Below, in pieces: positions 11,645 through 22,910 of a stretch of DNA of 64,000 bases. Every line of letters begins with the position of its first letter. Position 1 is the first letter of the stretch. This DNA is from Cryptomeria japonica. Lineage: Eukaryota; Streptophyta; Pinopsida; Cupressales; Cupressaceae. Below the pieces are notes generated by a model, which searched no databases, was not told the origin of the DNA, and saw only the letters and a program-made list of their open reading frames with translations. The stretch is from NCBI RefSeq assembly GCF_030272615.1, contig NC_081411.1:828496897-828560896 (forward strand). Direction: 5' to 3'. Position numbers and translations under genes: made by a program.

Positions 11645-13669
11645 ATGACTCCTGAGGAGGCTTGGACCCATGTCAAGCTTGATGTTTCTACATTCCGAGT
11701 TTTTGGTAGTGAGGCTTGGGCATTTATTCCTGATGCTCAGCGGATAGCCATGGAGAGGAAGAGCCGACCACTCATATTTGTTGGCTACTGTGAGGATGTT
11801 AAGGCATACAGGTTGTTTGATCCTGATTCCAGAGAGGTCTTGTTTCGGCGGGATGTCCAGTTTGATGAGTGCTATCCTCAGATGGATTCTCCATCACCAG
11901 CTTCTCCCTCATTGCCTACTCCTTCCTCTTCATCTCTTGAGGATTACTTATCTCTTGAGGATGATGTAGATCATGATCCACCATCTCCACCACCACCAGT
12001 TGCTCCGTCTTTGCCGAAGTGGGCCCGTGATACTGTTGATGCAGCTGGTTCTTTGGCAGGTGATCCTTCAGATACTCGTCGCACTCGTGCTCAGACATCT
12101 GGTTCTAGTCTTTTGAGTCATACCCTTTCAGATGATCCTCAAAAGTTTTCAGAGGCGACAGGACACCCAGAGTGGGATAGGGCCATGGATGAGGAGTATT
12201 CTTCTTTGATGAAGAATCATACTTGGGATCTTTGTCCTCTTCCTAAGGGAAGAAAGTTGGTTCGGTGCAAGTGGGTGTATCGTACCAAGTATGCTGCAGA
12301 TGGTTCTATTGATAAGTATAAGGCCCGTCTTGTTGCGAAGGGGTTTTCTCAGGTAGAGGGTATTGACTACTCTGAGACCTTTGCTCTTGTCGCCAAGATG
12401 AATTCTATACGCCTGGTACTTTCACTTGCAGCTTCACAGGGATGGACAGTGTTTCAGATGGATGTGAAGAGTGCCTTCTTGCATGGAGACCTACATGAGG
12501 AGATCTATATGGAGCAGCCTCAGGGTTTTGTGCAGGACACTTCTTTGGTTCGTAGACTTCGACGTTCATTGTATGGTCTCAAACAAGCCCCCAGGGCTTG
12601 GTATGAGAAGATGGACTCCTTCTTGCTTTCTTCGCACTTCACACGCTGTCATTCCGATCACACAGTCTATATTCAACGTCAGGAGGGTGATCTTTTGATT
12701 CTAGTGCTATATGTAGATGATCTCATCATTACAGGTAGCTCATCCTCCATGATTCAGAGTGTTCAGAGAGCTTTGATGGAGCAGTTTGAGATGACCGATC
12801 TTGGTCTCTTGCACTTCTTTCTGGGTCTACAGGTTATTCAGTCTTCGGATGGGATTTCCATTTTTCAGGAGAAGTATGCTCTTGATATGCTTCAGCGATT
12901 TGGCATGCTTGATTGCAAGTCTGCCCCCACTCCATTTCAGTCAGGTGTTGTTTTGTCTTCCACTTGCTCTACTCCTTCAGTAGACCCCACTTTATACAGG
13001 CAGTTGGTTGGCAGTCTGTTGTACTTGACACATTCTCGTCCTGATCTTTCCTTTGCGGTTGGCCTTGTCTCTCGGTTCTCCCATGATCCTCATGAGAGCC
13101 ATTGGCAAGCAGCCAAACGTATTTTGAGATATATTCGGGGCACCACACAATATGGCATTCACTACTCTTCAGGATCCCCTCATATCATTGGCTTCACTGA
13201 CTCCGATTGGGCTGGTGATGTCAATGATCGGAAGTCTACTTCTGGCTTCGTTTTTTGCCTTGGTTCTGGTCCTATCACATGGTCTTGCAAGAAGCAATCT
13301 GCTATTGCATTATCATCTACAGAGGCTGAGTACCGTGCAGCAGTGTTAGCCAGTCAGGAGGTTTTATGGCTTCGGCAATCGATGACAGAGTTTGGGTTTC
13401 CTCCAGATTGTCCCACTATTCTTTGGTGTGACAACCAGAGTGCCATTCACATTTCTCGCAACCCAGTGGAGCATCAGCGGACAAAGCATATTGAAATCCA
13501 CATGCACTTCATCAGACAGTTGATTCAGGATGGTTCTCTCATCTTGGAGTATATTCCTACAGAGGAGCAGGTTGCAGACATCTTCACTAAACCTTTGGCA
13601 TCTCCGCGCTATCTTCAGTTGCGCTCAATGCTTGGGGTGAAGGAAGTTGTCCTTGGGGGGTCTCAGTGA
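11645..13669 (+). CDS. Copia integrase C-terminus, reverse transcriptase and RNase H
   Basis: 674 codons in the same frame as the preceding gag-integrase, separated only by the TGA. It opens with the end of integrase (TPEEAWTHVKLDVSTFRVFG). Reverse transcriptase follows: KWVYRTKYAADGSIDKYKAR, QMDVKSAFLHGDL, YGLKQAPRAWYEKMD and the catalytic YVDD at residues 356-359. RNase H has TDSDWAGD, SSTEAEYRA and LWCDNQSA, and the tail is the usual VADIFTKPL. All catalytic motifs are present. The ATG at 11645 is merely the first Met after the stop; normally this is made as part of a single polyprotein. Confidence 0.93.
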   Translation: MTPEEAWTHVKLDVSTFRVFGSEAWAFIPDAQRIAMERKSRPLIFVGYCEDVKAYRLFDPDSREVLFRRDVQFDECYPQMDSPSPASPSLPTPSSSSLEDYLSLEDDVDHDPPSPPPPVAPSLPKWARDTVDAAGSLAGDPSDTRRTRAQTSGSSLLSHTLSDDPQKFSEATGHPEWDRAMDEEYSSLMKNHTWDLCPLPKGRKLVRCKWVYRTKYAADGSIDKYKARLVAKGFSQVEGIDYSETFALVAKMNSIRLVLSLAASQGWTVFQMDVKSAFLHGDLHEEIYMEQPQGFVQDTSLVRRLRRSLYGLKQAPRAWYEKMDSFLLSSHFTRCHSDHTVYIQRQEGDLLILVLYVDDLIITGSSSSMIQSVQRALMEQFEMTDLGLLHFFLGLQVIQSSDGISIFQEKYALDMLQRFGMLDCKSAPTPFQSGVVLSSTCSTPSVDPTLYRQLVGSLLYLTHSRPDLSFAVGLVSRFSHDPHESHWQAAKRILRYIRGTTQYGIHYSSGSPHIIGFTDSDWAGDVNDRKSTSGFVFCLGSGPITWSCKKQSAIALSSTEAEYRAAVLASQEVLWLRQSMTEFGFPPDCPTILWCDNQSAIHISRNPVEHQRTKHIEIHMHFIRQLIQDGSLILEYIPTEEQVADIFTKPLASPRYLQLRSMLGVKEVVLGGSQ

Positions 13670-13888
13670 GGCCTTCCTTCCTTCATGTTCCTTCATGTTT
13701 TCTTTTCAGCATGATTCTTTATCTCTTTTTGGAGAGGAGTTTTTTCCCACTGGGTTTTCTCCTTTACTCCGCTTTATAGAGATTTTCTTGTATTCGAGTA
13801 CCTCATCAGGCCTTGTTGCCGGGACCCTCTTTTGCATTGTAGTTCCTTTGCTTTCTTCTGCATTGTTTGTAGCTGCATTGTAGCTCAT

Positions 13889-13900
13889 CTTAAGGGGGGG
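13889..13900 (+). other. Polypurine tract of nested Copia
   Basis: Purine run ending in GGGGGGG directly before the 3' LTR TG. It primes plus-strand DNA synthesis in LTR retrotransposons. Confidence 0.85.
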
Positions 13901-14219
13901 TGTTAGAGTAAAGTAATTAATTAACTTTGCTCTCCTCTTAAGATTTCTCTTTATGCATACATTAGTCATTTAATAATTAATATTTAATTATTAAATGCTC
14001 ACACCTTAGGGTTAGGTTTTCCTTTTGGTGTTGATCTCCTTTATAAGGATTGATCTCTTGTATTATTCAAATTCTTGATTCATATTTTCTCTGATAATAC
14101 ATCTTTTCTCTTTGTCAGAGCCAAAACCCTTGTATTTGTTCTCTCTCTTTCTCTGTGACAGGTTTCTTGCATGCAGGTTTCTTTTGAGTTCTGTGAATTT
14201 GTATTTTTCAAATCCTACA
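13901..14219 (+). repeat. 3' LTR of nested Copia
   Basis: 319 bp, nearly identical to 8420-8737. Followed by the GGATT target duplication at 14220-14224. Confidence 0.97.
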
Positions 14220-14847
14220 GGATTCAGTACCGGTGTAGTTCTGATTGTCTTTACAAAAACCTTGCTTCACCTTCAAATGATGTCTGTGTGTATAGCTCTA
14301 CTTAATCTTGCATATACCTTCTTACAATTCCTTATCCCAATCGCATATCGATCTTATAAATAAGATCTTACATATATACCATAACCTAAGACCAATTTTA
14401 GTAGGTCGGCTCTAAAAGATATTATAATAAAACAATTACAAGTAAATCAATAACCGATGCAATAATTGATTCAACATGTCGACTTAATGCATTTACAATA
14501 ACAACAAAATCATCTCCAAAATGTGTCTTGCTGATCTGGAATAGATAATCCTGTTGGTGTATAACCTGGACCTATTTGTCGGTAACAGCAAATATGCAAA
14601 TACGAATATACCAATGAACAAATCTCCAAGTCAAAGCATCAAAACGATGTCTTCGAGATAACCAGATGTTTTCCATGTCATTTCAAGTGTCGGTGAACAA
14701 TATATCCTGCCAGTGTACCAGATATCGGTGACTGTGCATAAAGTCACTTGCTTGTCGGTGAACATTTGTCAATCCTCCAAAGTGCCAGAGTTGATAAGTG
14801 TTGATAGGTGTTGACATCAATGACAAAACCATACCAAAATACCAACA
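14220..14847 (-). repeat. 3' LTR of outer Copia, second part
   Basis: Resumes the LTR interrupted at 8419 and ends ACCAACA at 14847. It aligns with the right part of 19223-20261. Joined across the insertion, the LTR is about 1.07 kb. Confidence 0.93.
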
Positions 14848-14848
14848 A

Positions 14849-14860
14849 TCTCCCTCTTTG
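14849..14860 (-). other. Polypurine tract of outer Copia
   Basis: The plus strand reads TCTCCCTCTTT beside the LTR; on the element strand this is AAAGAGGGAGA, directly upstream of the 3' LTR, as expected for a polypurine tract. Confidence 0.8.
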
Positions 14861-15213
14861 GCATTGATGGCAACACAAGATGGAAAAATCATCAAAGTGC
14901 CAAAACAGAAATGCCAAAAACCAATAAATCAATAATCTCCCAAAAGAAATCACAACCAGAAATCAAAATTCAGATACAGAGAGTAATCAATCTCTCCCCC
15001 TGAGAGTAACATGTGTTTTCCTTATGTTTTTCCATATCAATCTCTCTTCCTTTGACATCAAATGCCAAAGCCAATACAAAAGCCAGGTTCAAGTACAAAA
15101 TACCAACCAATTTAGTATGCCAACTACTCCCCCTGAGAAGTAGCTCTCCTCATCAAAGCCGGAGTAAAAGATTTCTCTGTTAATTCTGCTAGTTGATGAC
15201 AAACATCAACTGT
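14861..15213 (-). other. 3' untranslated part of outer Copia
   Basis: Non-coding sequence between the stop of the decayed pol and the polypurine tract. No further feature seen. Confidence 0.6.
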
Positions 15214-16729
15214 CTAAGTCTCTATCGGTGGGGGTATGACCCCAAGTTGGTCTCTGAGATATTCAAAAGTCTCCTTAGGCAAAGGCTTAGTGAAAATATC
15301 TGCAATCTGCTCTTTAGTATTCACATAAACCAGTTTTACTTCTTTTGCTTCAACGTTCTCTTTCAGAAAATTCAATTTGATAGAAACATGTTTAGTTTTA
15401 GAATGTAGTACTGGATTCTTAGATATATCAATTGTTGCAGTGTTGTCACAATAGATAGTTATAGGTTCCTTGCATTTTACCTTTATGTCCTTCAACATTT
15501 GCTTAAGCCATAATACATGTGTACAGTTAGTTGTTGCTGCAACATATTTTGATTCTGTTGTTGATAAGGATGTACAACTTTGTTTCTTACTCAACCAAGA
15601 AATTAATCTGCTTCCAAGAAAAAATGCTCCGCCGGTGTTGCTTTTTCTGTCATCCACATCTCCTGCCCAATTTGCATCTGTGTATGCACATAATTCAAAT
15701 TTTTCATCTCTAGGATACCATAAACCAAGATTTGTAGTGCCTTGTAAGTACCGGAAAATCCTTTTTACTATTGATTCATGATCTTCTCTAGGATTACTCT
15801 GAAATCTTGAAACAATACATACTGCATTCATAATATCAGGTCTTGTTTGTGTCAAATACAGTAGGCCTCCTATCATAGATTTGTATCTAGCAGGATTATC
15901 AGGTGTAGATTCATCCCTTAGTGATAATTTGTCATTTGTAGTCATAGGTGTGCTTATCGGTTTAGAGTTTTCCATCCCAAATTTCTTTAGTAACTCTTTC
16001 AAGTACTTGGATTGATTCAAGAATATACCTCTATCAATCTGTGAAATTTGCAATCCTAAAAAGAATTTTATCTCTCCAATCATAGACATTTCAAATTCAT
16101 GTTGCATTTCAATAGAAAAGTCTTTACATAATCCATCTTCTCCTCCAAAGATTATATCATCAACAAAAACCAATCTTCAAAAGATGTTTATCCAATCTAG
16201 CATACCAAGCTCTTGGAGCTTGCTTCAACCCATACAAAGCTTTCCTTAACCTGCAAACGATATCTTTGTTATCTGTTAAAGAAAATCCATCATGTTGCTC
16301 AATGTAAACTTCTTCTTCAAGATCTCCATTCAAAAATGCACATTTAATATCCATTTGATATACTTTGTAGTTCTTGTGTGCTGCAAAATCCAAGAATAAT
16401 CTAACTGCCTCAATTCTAGCTACCGGTGCAAAGGTTTCATTATAATCAATTCCTTCTTCCTAAGAATATCCCTTACACACTAGTCTTGCTTTATTTCTGA
16501 TTACCTTACCATCTTCATTAAGTTTGTTTCTAAATACCCATTTTGTTCCAATCACATTTTTGTCTTTAGGCCGGGGAACTAATGTCCATGTGTTATTCTT
16601 CCCAATTTGTTCTAGTTCCTCTTCCATAGCTTTAATCCAATGTTTATCTTCACATGCCTCATTAATTGATGATGGTTCAATTTGAGAAATAAGACATACC
16701 TCTTCATTTGCCAGTCTTCCTCTTGTCAT
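15214..16729 (-). pseudogene. Decayed Copia reverse transcriptase and RNase H
   Basis: On the minus strand: TKWVFRNKLNEDGKVIRNKA and, after a stop near 16459, QMDIKCAFLNGDLEEEVY and YGLKQAPRAWYARLD. A frameshifting deletion near 16170 fuses the LLKIG segment almost directly to FVDDIIFGG, losing roughly 20-25 residues before the catalytic loop. The rest is open: LYLTQTRPD, TDANWAGDVDDRKS, TESKYVAA, IYCDNTATIDIS and ADIFTKPLPKETF. The FVDD aspartates and RNase H motifs survive, but the deletion and stops prevent a functional protein. Confidence 0.9.
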
Positions 16730-16963
16730 AACTCATTGATACTTGTTCCCAATTATCTGATTTTTCAGAGTGGTTCAATCTTACATACTGGGGTGTCTTC
16801 GTTTGTTGTTGTTCCTCAATTACAATAGAATTTTCAGATGATACCGGTGTAACTGGATCTTCATTCTGTACCTATGGATTCAATGTAGATTCATTTGTCA
16901 GTATCTTTGTTTCCGGTTCAGAGTCTATATACCTTGAAGTTCCTCTAAACTGTTCATCAATCT

Positions 16964-17630
16964 TCACATTTGTACTCTCAACAATTTTTTGCAATCTTTT
17001 GTTAAAACATCTATATACCTTGCTCTTAGATGAATAACCAAGAAATATTCCTTCATCACTTCTAGGATCAAATTTTCCAATATACTCATCTCTTCTAATA
17101 TAGCATTTACTTTCAAATATTCTAAAATATTTAAGAGTAGGAGTAATACCAAACTATAGTTCATGAGGGGTCTTACCAGTTTCACCTTTGATGTGAACTT
17201 TGTTGAATGTATAGACCGATGTGCTTATTGCCTCTCTCCAATATACATGTGGTAGATTTGCTTCAGATAACATACTTCTAGCTACATCCAAGATAGTTCT
17301 ATTTTTCCTATCTACAACTCCATTCTGTTGTGGTGTCCGAGGTGTTGATAACTGTCTTCTGATTCCATTCACTTCATAGAATGTATTAAATTCCTTAGAT
17401 GTGAATTCACCTCCTTGATCTGATCGCAAACATTTGATTTTCTTGTCGGTTTCATTTTCTACCATTGCTTTGAATAGTTTGAACTTCCCAAGTGCTTCTA
17501 ATTTTTCTCTGAGAAAAGTAACCCAACACATTCTAGAATAGTCATCAATGATTAGCATGAAATATATATCACCTTGTAAGCTTTTAGTTCTAGCTGGACC
17601 ACATAAATCAGTGTGAATTAAGTCGAGCAT
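16964..17630 (-). pseudogene. Decayed Copia integrase
   Basis: The frame from 17630 reads LDLIHTDLCGPARTKSLQGD, LRSDQGGEF and TPQQNGVVDRKNRT. The first two catalytic Asp are present, but the third residue of the D,D,E triad is Asp instead of Glu (codon 17310-17312). A stop and frameshift near 17155 separate the C-terminal part at 16964-17185. Cleavage and joining activity would be lost or severely reduced. Confidence 0.9.
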
Positions 17631-17952
17631 TATTGGATTTTTCTAGAATAATTTTAAAAGATGCTCTAACTTGTTTTCCAAATTGACATTCCTTACATAC
17701 CGGATTGTGAGGCTTAACAATTTTAGGTAAATCTCTAACTGCCTTAGTAGTACTGATTCTTACCATGCAATCAAAATTTACATGACAGAGTCTCTTATGT
17801 CATAGCCAACTTTCATCAATATGTGAAATCAAGCATGTCTTTTCACTGTTATTCAAATGAAAGATATTTCCTCTAGTTTGATTATCGGTTGCAATTTCCA
17901 AACCAGTTATGTTCATAATTTTGCATTTTCCATTCTTGTATTGTAATTGAAA

Positions 17953-19165
17953 TCATTTTTCAACTAATTGACCAACACTCAAAATATTATGCTTTAAACC
18001 TTCTACATAGTAAACATTGTCAGTATTATGCTTACCATCAAGAGATATAGTACCTTTTCCTTTGATCAAACAAGCTTTATCATCTCCACATCTTACCAAA
18101 CCTCCATTATATTCCTGAAAGTTCAACAATTTACATTTATCACCAGTCATATGATGTGAACATGCTGAATCAATTATCCATTCATCCTTAACTTCAACTT
18201 TAGCTATCAGGGCCTGCTCTACCGGTTGAACAGTAGGTGTCGGTTGATCTTCTGTTATAGCAACAAAAACCCATCCATTGTTTGTCAGATCTTCATCAGA
18301 ATCATCAGTGACTCCTTCATCAACAAGATAACAAGATTTATCTTTATTCTTCTTAAATTTGTATCTCTGATATTCAGGGTTAGGCTTGTATGTTCTTCTA
18401 GCTTCTTCTCTTAGTCTAGCATGTCTATCAGGGCATCTTGAAGCCATATGACCAATCTTATTACAGTTAAAAAATTTAAAGGGTGTTTTACCTTCATACT
18501 TACTTCCAACTGGACCTTTAGGCATTTTCCTTGCAAATAGTGCTTCAAGTTCTTCAAGTTCTTCATTTTCTCTTCTGCTTTCCTCAAGTTCTCTTGCATA
18601 AAAGGCTTTCCAATCAGATTTTTCAAAAGATGGTGCAGATGATGTTGATACCTTAAAAGCTAAATCTATCTTTATAGTAGCAATAGGACCAAATTCCTCA
18701 ATTTCAAAAGCTGAAAGTTTTCCAATCAATGTATCCCTAGTTACTGATGTATTAGGCATTTTTCTCAACTCATTTATAGCAGTAACTTTCATTTTATATG
18801 CCAATGGCAATCCTCTCAAAACTTTTGAAACAATTTCATCTTCACTTAAGGTTCCTTCACAACATTTAATACCCAAAACAATTTCATTTACTCTTTCCAT
18901 AAAAGCAGAAATCCTTTCCTCTTCTTCCATTTTCAAATTTTCATACCTGACCTGGAAGCTTTCAAGTTTTGCAATTATTTTCTTCATCTTTTCCTAAGGT
19001 AGGTGGATTAGGCTGACCGGATGTAGGAGCTGTATAGTCATTCTTTGTAACATCCCAGATGTCCTTTCCAATGCATTTTAGATGTGCCTCCATTTTGATC
19101 TTCCATATGCCATAGTTGGTTCCATCAAGTTTAGGATTGTCCTTCCTGAAATAGTTAGTAGACAT
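17953..19165 (-). pseudogene. Decayed Copia gag and protease
   Basis: The gag start lies at 19165 (MSTNYFRKDNPKLDGTNYGI) and shifts frame near 18970 into a 344-codon stretch. The zinc knuckle reads FFNCNKIGHMASRC, so its first Cys is Phe. The protease site reads WIIDSACSHHMT, with Ala replacing the Gly of the DSG triad. A pre-integrase region follows (LKHNILSVGQL) before the frame closes at 17953. These changes fit an old, neutrally decaying copy. Confidence 0.9.
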
Positions 19166-19208
19166 TGGATCTCCCCAAGCTGTTAAACTTCTACAAAAAG
19201 AGGACTAG

Positions 19209-19220
19209 GCTCTGATACCA
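19209..19220 (-). other. Primer-binding site of outer Copia (initiator tRNA-Met)
   Basis: On the element strand this reads TGGTATCAGAGC, two bases from the 5' LTR. It is the standard initiator tRNA-Met site and fixes the element's orientation. Confidence 0.95.
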
Positions 19221-19222
19221 AT

Positions 19223-20261
19223 TGTTAGGTCCCAGAGACAACTGAGAGGGGGGGTGAATCAGTTGTCAAATAAATTCAAACCACAACTTAACCAACCTTA
19301 ATGCTTAATACCGGTAAACCAAACTTTATGTCGATAGACAGTTTATCAATTAATTGCAGTATCGGTAAAGATTAATGCATGAAACAGAAAGACAATAACA
19401 TCCACAACACATAACACCAATATTTGTACGTGGCAACCCTGTAAGGGGAAAAACCACAGTGGGAAACCTTACCCACAATCAGATGATACTACTGCAAATA
19501 GTATATGTATACAAATGGGGTCTGCACATGCAGAAAGGCCAAGCACTTAGAGCTCACTTCTCAAACACAAATAGGAGTCACACTGACTACAATTGGATGG
19601 TTAAATCCAATAAGAATGTACTACTCAAAATAGCATCTTCATATGTTGGATTCAGTACCGGTGTAGTTCTGATTGTCTATACAAAAACCTTGTTTCACCT
19701 TCAAATGATGTCTGCATGTATAGCTCTGCTTAATCTCACATATACCTTCTTATAATTCCTTATCCCAATCGCATATCGATCTTACATATATACCATAACC
19801 TAAGACCAATTTTAGTAGGTCGACTCTAAAAGATATTACAATAAAACAATTACAAGTAAATCAATAACCGATGCAATATCCCATTCAACATGTCGGCTTA
19901 ATACATTTACAATAACAACAAAATCATCTCCAAAGCATGTCGTGCTGATTTGGAATAGATAATCTTGCCGGTGTATAACCTGGACCTATTTGCCAATAAT
20001 AGCAAATATGCAAATACGAATATACCAATGAACAAATCTCCAAGTCAAAGTGTCCAAACGATGTCTGCGACATAACCAGATGTTTTCCATGTCATTCCAA
20101 GTGCCGGTGAACAATATATCCTGCCAGTGTACCAGATACCGGTGACTGTGCATAAATTCACTTGCTTGCCGGTGAACATTTGCCAATCCTCCAAAGTGAC
20201 AGAGTTGATAAGTGTTGATAAGTGTTGACATCAATGACAAAACCATACCAGAATACCAACA
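19223..20261 (-). repeat. 5' LTR of outer Copia
   Basis: 1039 bp, TGTTAGG...ACCAACA in plus coordinates, followed by GTCTA. It is the uninterrupted reference copy for the split LTR at 7976-14847 and the solo LTR at 36369-37465. Confidence 0.95.
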
Positions 20262-22060
20262 GTCTACAATTTAATTATCTTCCGTAAAGCAATGTTGAAC
20301 TAAATAATTACCTATTTTATCCAAGATTTTCCAAATATGTGTTATGGTAGTTCTAAGTTTCCAATTTGAGTTGTTTCTCTTTAGCATTACTTTAATGGTG
20401 ATCAATGAATCATTTTCAATATCAACATCAAGTATGTGTTTATTTTTCCATATGTTTTGCCTTATCAATAGTACCCAAGATTCAATTCCTTATTTGTTCT
20501 TGGTGATAATGTTGTAGAGGTTATACATTTAATTGCCACTCTATTCTTGAATTGTGCAGCTAGCACTAAAAACTCATGGATCGCCCCAAGAGGCTCTTTC
20601 AAAATTAAGTTTCAATCTCTAACTCGCTTAGGGATGGAAACCACTTTGTTTTTTAATACCAGTGTCCTCCTTGCAATTCACTCTATAGTCCCGTGAATTG
20701 GGAGTATCATAATTGATTTCCATTTTTAAAAAATGATCTCATCCCATTTTGTAAAGGTTTGTGACCTACAATTTGATCATTCTACTCTCAACATTATTAC
20801 CCTCATTTATCGCAACTGTAATATTTTCATTACTTCATCAACTCCCAATTCTTTTTGGTTGAAGATTTTGTGTCGATACTTAAATAGCTCTAAAAGATCA
20901 TTTGGCATTACACCTTATTAGCACAATCATTTATAAATTCAACACCAACATCTTTATACAGAGTCATGCATTGGGAGGAGATGGTCCACAATTTCCTCCA
21001 CATTTCCACATAGTATAAACCTTGAAGGGCCTTGAATTCCAAATAGTTTTAAGTATTTCTCCTATAAGGATCCTATTACATTGTTGTCATGGAAATGTAC
21101 CTACTTTTGGAAGGCATAAGTGATTCTAACATAAATTTGTTGCTTAGCCAGAATAGTTTTCTATATAATTAAAGAACTTATTTACAAAATATACATTGAT
21201 CAAAAAAAAAATTACAAAATATACACCAATTTTAGCATCAACCCAAATAATTCTTTCATATTTCCCATTAATAAAGGTTTTTTGTTTCTCAAGTTCCTCT
21301 TTCGAAATTTTCTTATAAATATAAAGAGGTTGATGCTTTTGAAGTCTTTCCATTCTCATTCTTCCCCTATATGTTTCAAGATTTTTTTCAAATAGTAAAC
21401 TACTCTACCTCCCCATACTTTGTTCAAAATTTCCTTATAGCCTCCTAAATTTAGGATATCTACAAGAGGGGATAGTTATTCCATGAATCTTCCTAGAACA
21501 TGGTGCTTCTCCCATTGATATTGACCATATTAGATGTTTGAACTAGTGACTTGCATGGTAGGATAAAACTCCAAATGTGTAAACTTCCTAGCAAGTTTTC
21601 TATAGTTAGAATTATTGATGGCTCCTTCAAATCTAAGCATTCTTTATATGAAAATTGGATTTGTTTAGATGTCACATTGTCGTAATATTTTCATATCTAC
21701 TTAGCCCCAAGAGTTGAGTTTTGATTTTGATTGTTCAAAATCCTACACCTCCAACATATTTATCTTTGCAAATAGTGTCTTAACCAATCAATGAGATTAT
21801 TCTTAGATCATTGGAAGCTTACCACATAATTCATCATGAGTTGTAGACAAGATATCATATATATGGGAATGGTTGAAATCACTACATTGATCATCATAAG
21901 TTGTCTTGGTAATGCAAGTCATTTTCCTTTCAATGACTCCACTTTTAGTTTACTTCAATTGATGGTGTCTTCCCATAGCATCATTCTTATTGCTTCCACG
22001 AATAATGGTATCCCAAGGTATTTTTGGAAATTTTCCTAATGTTGAACTCTAGGAGTGTGG
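20262..22060 (-). pseudogene. LINE (L1-type) ORF2 remnant: RT, zinc finger and RNase H
   Basis: Read right to left on the minus strand, short frames line up with the C-terminal half of a plant L1 ORF2 protein. Near 21990-21830 is an RT end segment (LPRQLMMINVVISTIPIYM). Near 21040-20980 is a zf-RVT-like FILCGNVEEIVDHLLPMHD. From about 20620 is an RNase H-like stretch beginning KLNFERASWGDP and ending WKLRTTITHIWKILDKIGN and HCFTEDN at 20275. Many stops and frameshifts. The outer Copia inserted at its 3' edge. Confidence 0.6.
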
Positions 22061-22080
22061 ATAATGTTGAATGATTCTAG

Positions 22081-22910
22081 AGGCCCCATTTTAATAATGG
22101 CTATTGATTTCATTGGTGAAATCATTGAATGATCAAGTGGTGGTTTTAAGTGGATCCTTGTTATTGATTATGTCACCAAATGGATTGAAGTCATCCAAAC
22201 TAGAAAAGAAAATAGTAAAGTAGTAATAGATTTTTAATGGAGCATATTGTCTTGATATTTGAAGTCTGGAATATGATGATAATAGATAATGCTATGTGCT
22301 TCAGATCTATAGAATTTGTTGATTTTTGTTTGGATTGTGAGATAAATTTATCATATTCATCTCTTTATCATCCACAAGGAAATGGACAAGCAAATTCTAG
22401 TAATAAGAGTTTGATGAGTATCATAAATAGGATGATAGGAAATAACAAGTAGTCTTTGGATTCAATTCAAAATTGAAATTGGCCCTACGAACTAATAGGG
22501 TTACACTTAAGAAGTCTACGAGAAAGTCCCCATTTGATTTGGTATATGACATGAATTCAATGAATAATCTATTATCAATTTACAAGTTCATACAAGAGCA
22601 TAATGAAGATGTTGAAGATGCAATGATTTACAAGATTAGCGAACTAACTAAATTGGATGAATCTAGAAGACAAGCCCAAGCAATAAATTTTAAGAAACAA
22701 AAATAGATTAAATATCTCCTTGACAAAAGGGATTAGGTCAATAAATTCAAGCTGGTGATCTAATGTTAATGTGGAATGCAAGATCACAAGCAAGACAAGG
22801 GAAAGAATGGAAAGCTTGATCTTTTTTTGTTGGGTCCATTTGCCATTGTAAACACTCATGGAGTAAATCCATACTTTCAAAAAGTCTTGCTAGAGACTTT
22901 TAGAAATTTT
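22081..22910 (+). pseudogene. Ty3/gypsy integrase remnant
   Basis: Broken frames give AIDFIGEI, GGFKWILVIDYVTKWIEV, IDNAMCFRS and SLYHPQGNGQANSSNKSL, then KKSTRKSPFDLVYDMNS. This is the order of a gypsy integrase core. The first two Asp are recognisable, but the catalytic Glu after GNGQA is Asn. Several stops (near 22131, 22234 and 22450) and no surrounding LTRs: an isolated fossil fragment unrelated to the Tat elements further right. Confidence 0.75.

Larger units (their letters stand above)
8420..14219 (+). mobile_element. Young, nearly intact Copia retrotransposon nested in an older LTR
   Basis: The element is 5800 bp with LTRs 8420-8737 and 13901-14219, both starting TGTTAGAG and ending CCTACA, and a perfect target duplication GGATT (8415-8419 and 14220-14224). 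The two LTRs differ by only two G/A substitutions and one T indel across about 318 bp, so insertion was recent compared with the host element. It has a primer-binding site, a long GC-rich leader, one gag-pol frame broken by a single TGA, and a polypurine tract. Confidence 0.97.
7976..20261 (-). mobile_element. Decayed Copia retrotransposon carrying a nested younger Copia
   Basis: The outer element starts TGTTAGG, ends ACCAACA and is flanked by a perfect 5-bp duplication GTCTA (7971-7975 and 20262-20266). It lies on the minus strand: the 5' LTR is 19223-20261, the primer-binding site is next to it, the coding region runs leftward, then come the polypurine tract and the 3' LTR. The 3' LTR is cut in two by a 5.8-kb element at 8420-14219; without it the host is about 6.5 kb. 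Frameshifts, stops and altered catalytic residues make it inactive. A solo LTR of the same family lies at 36369-37465. Confidence 0.95.
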
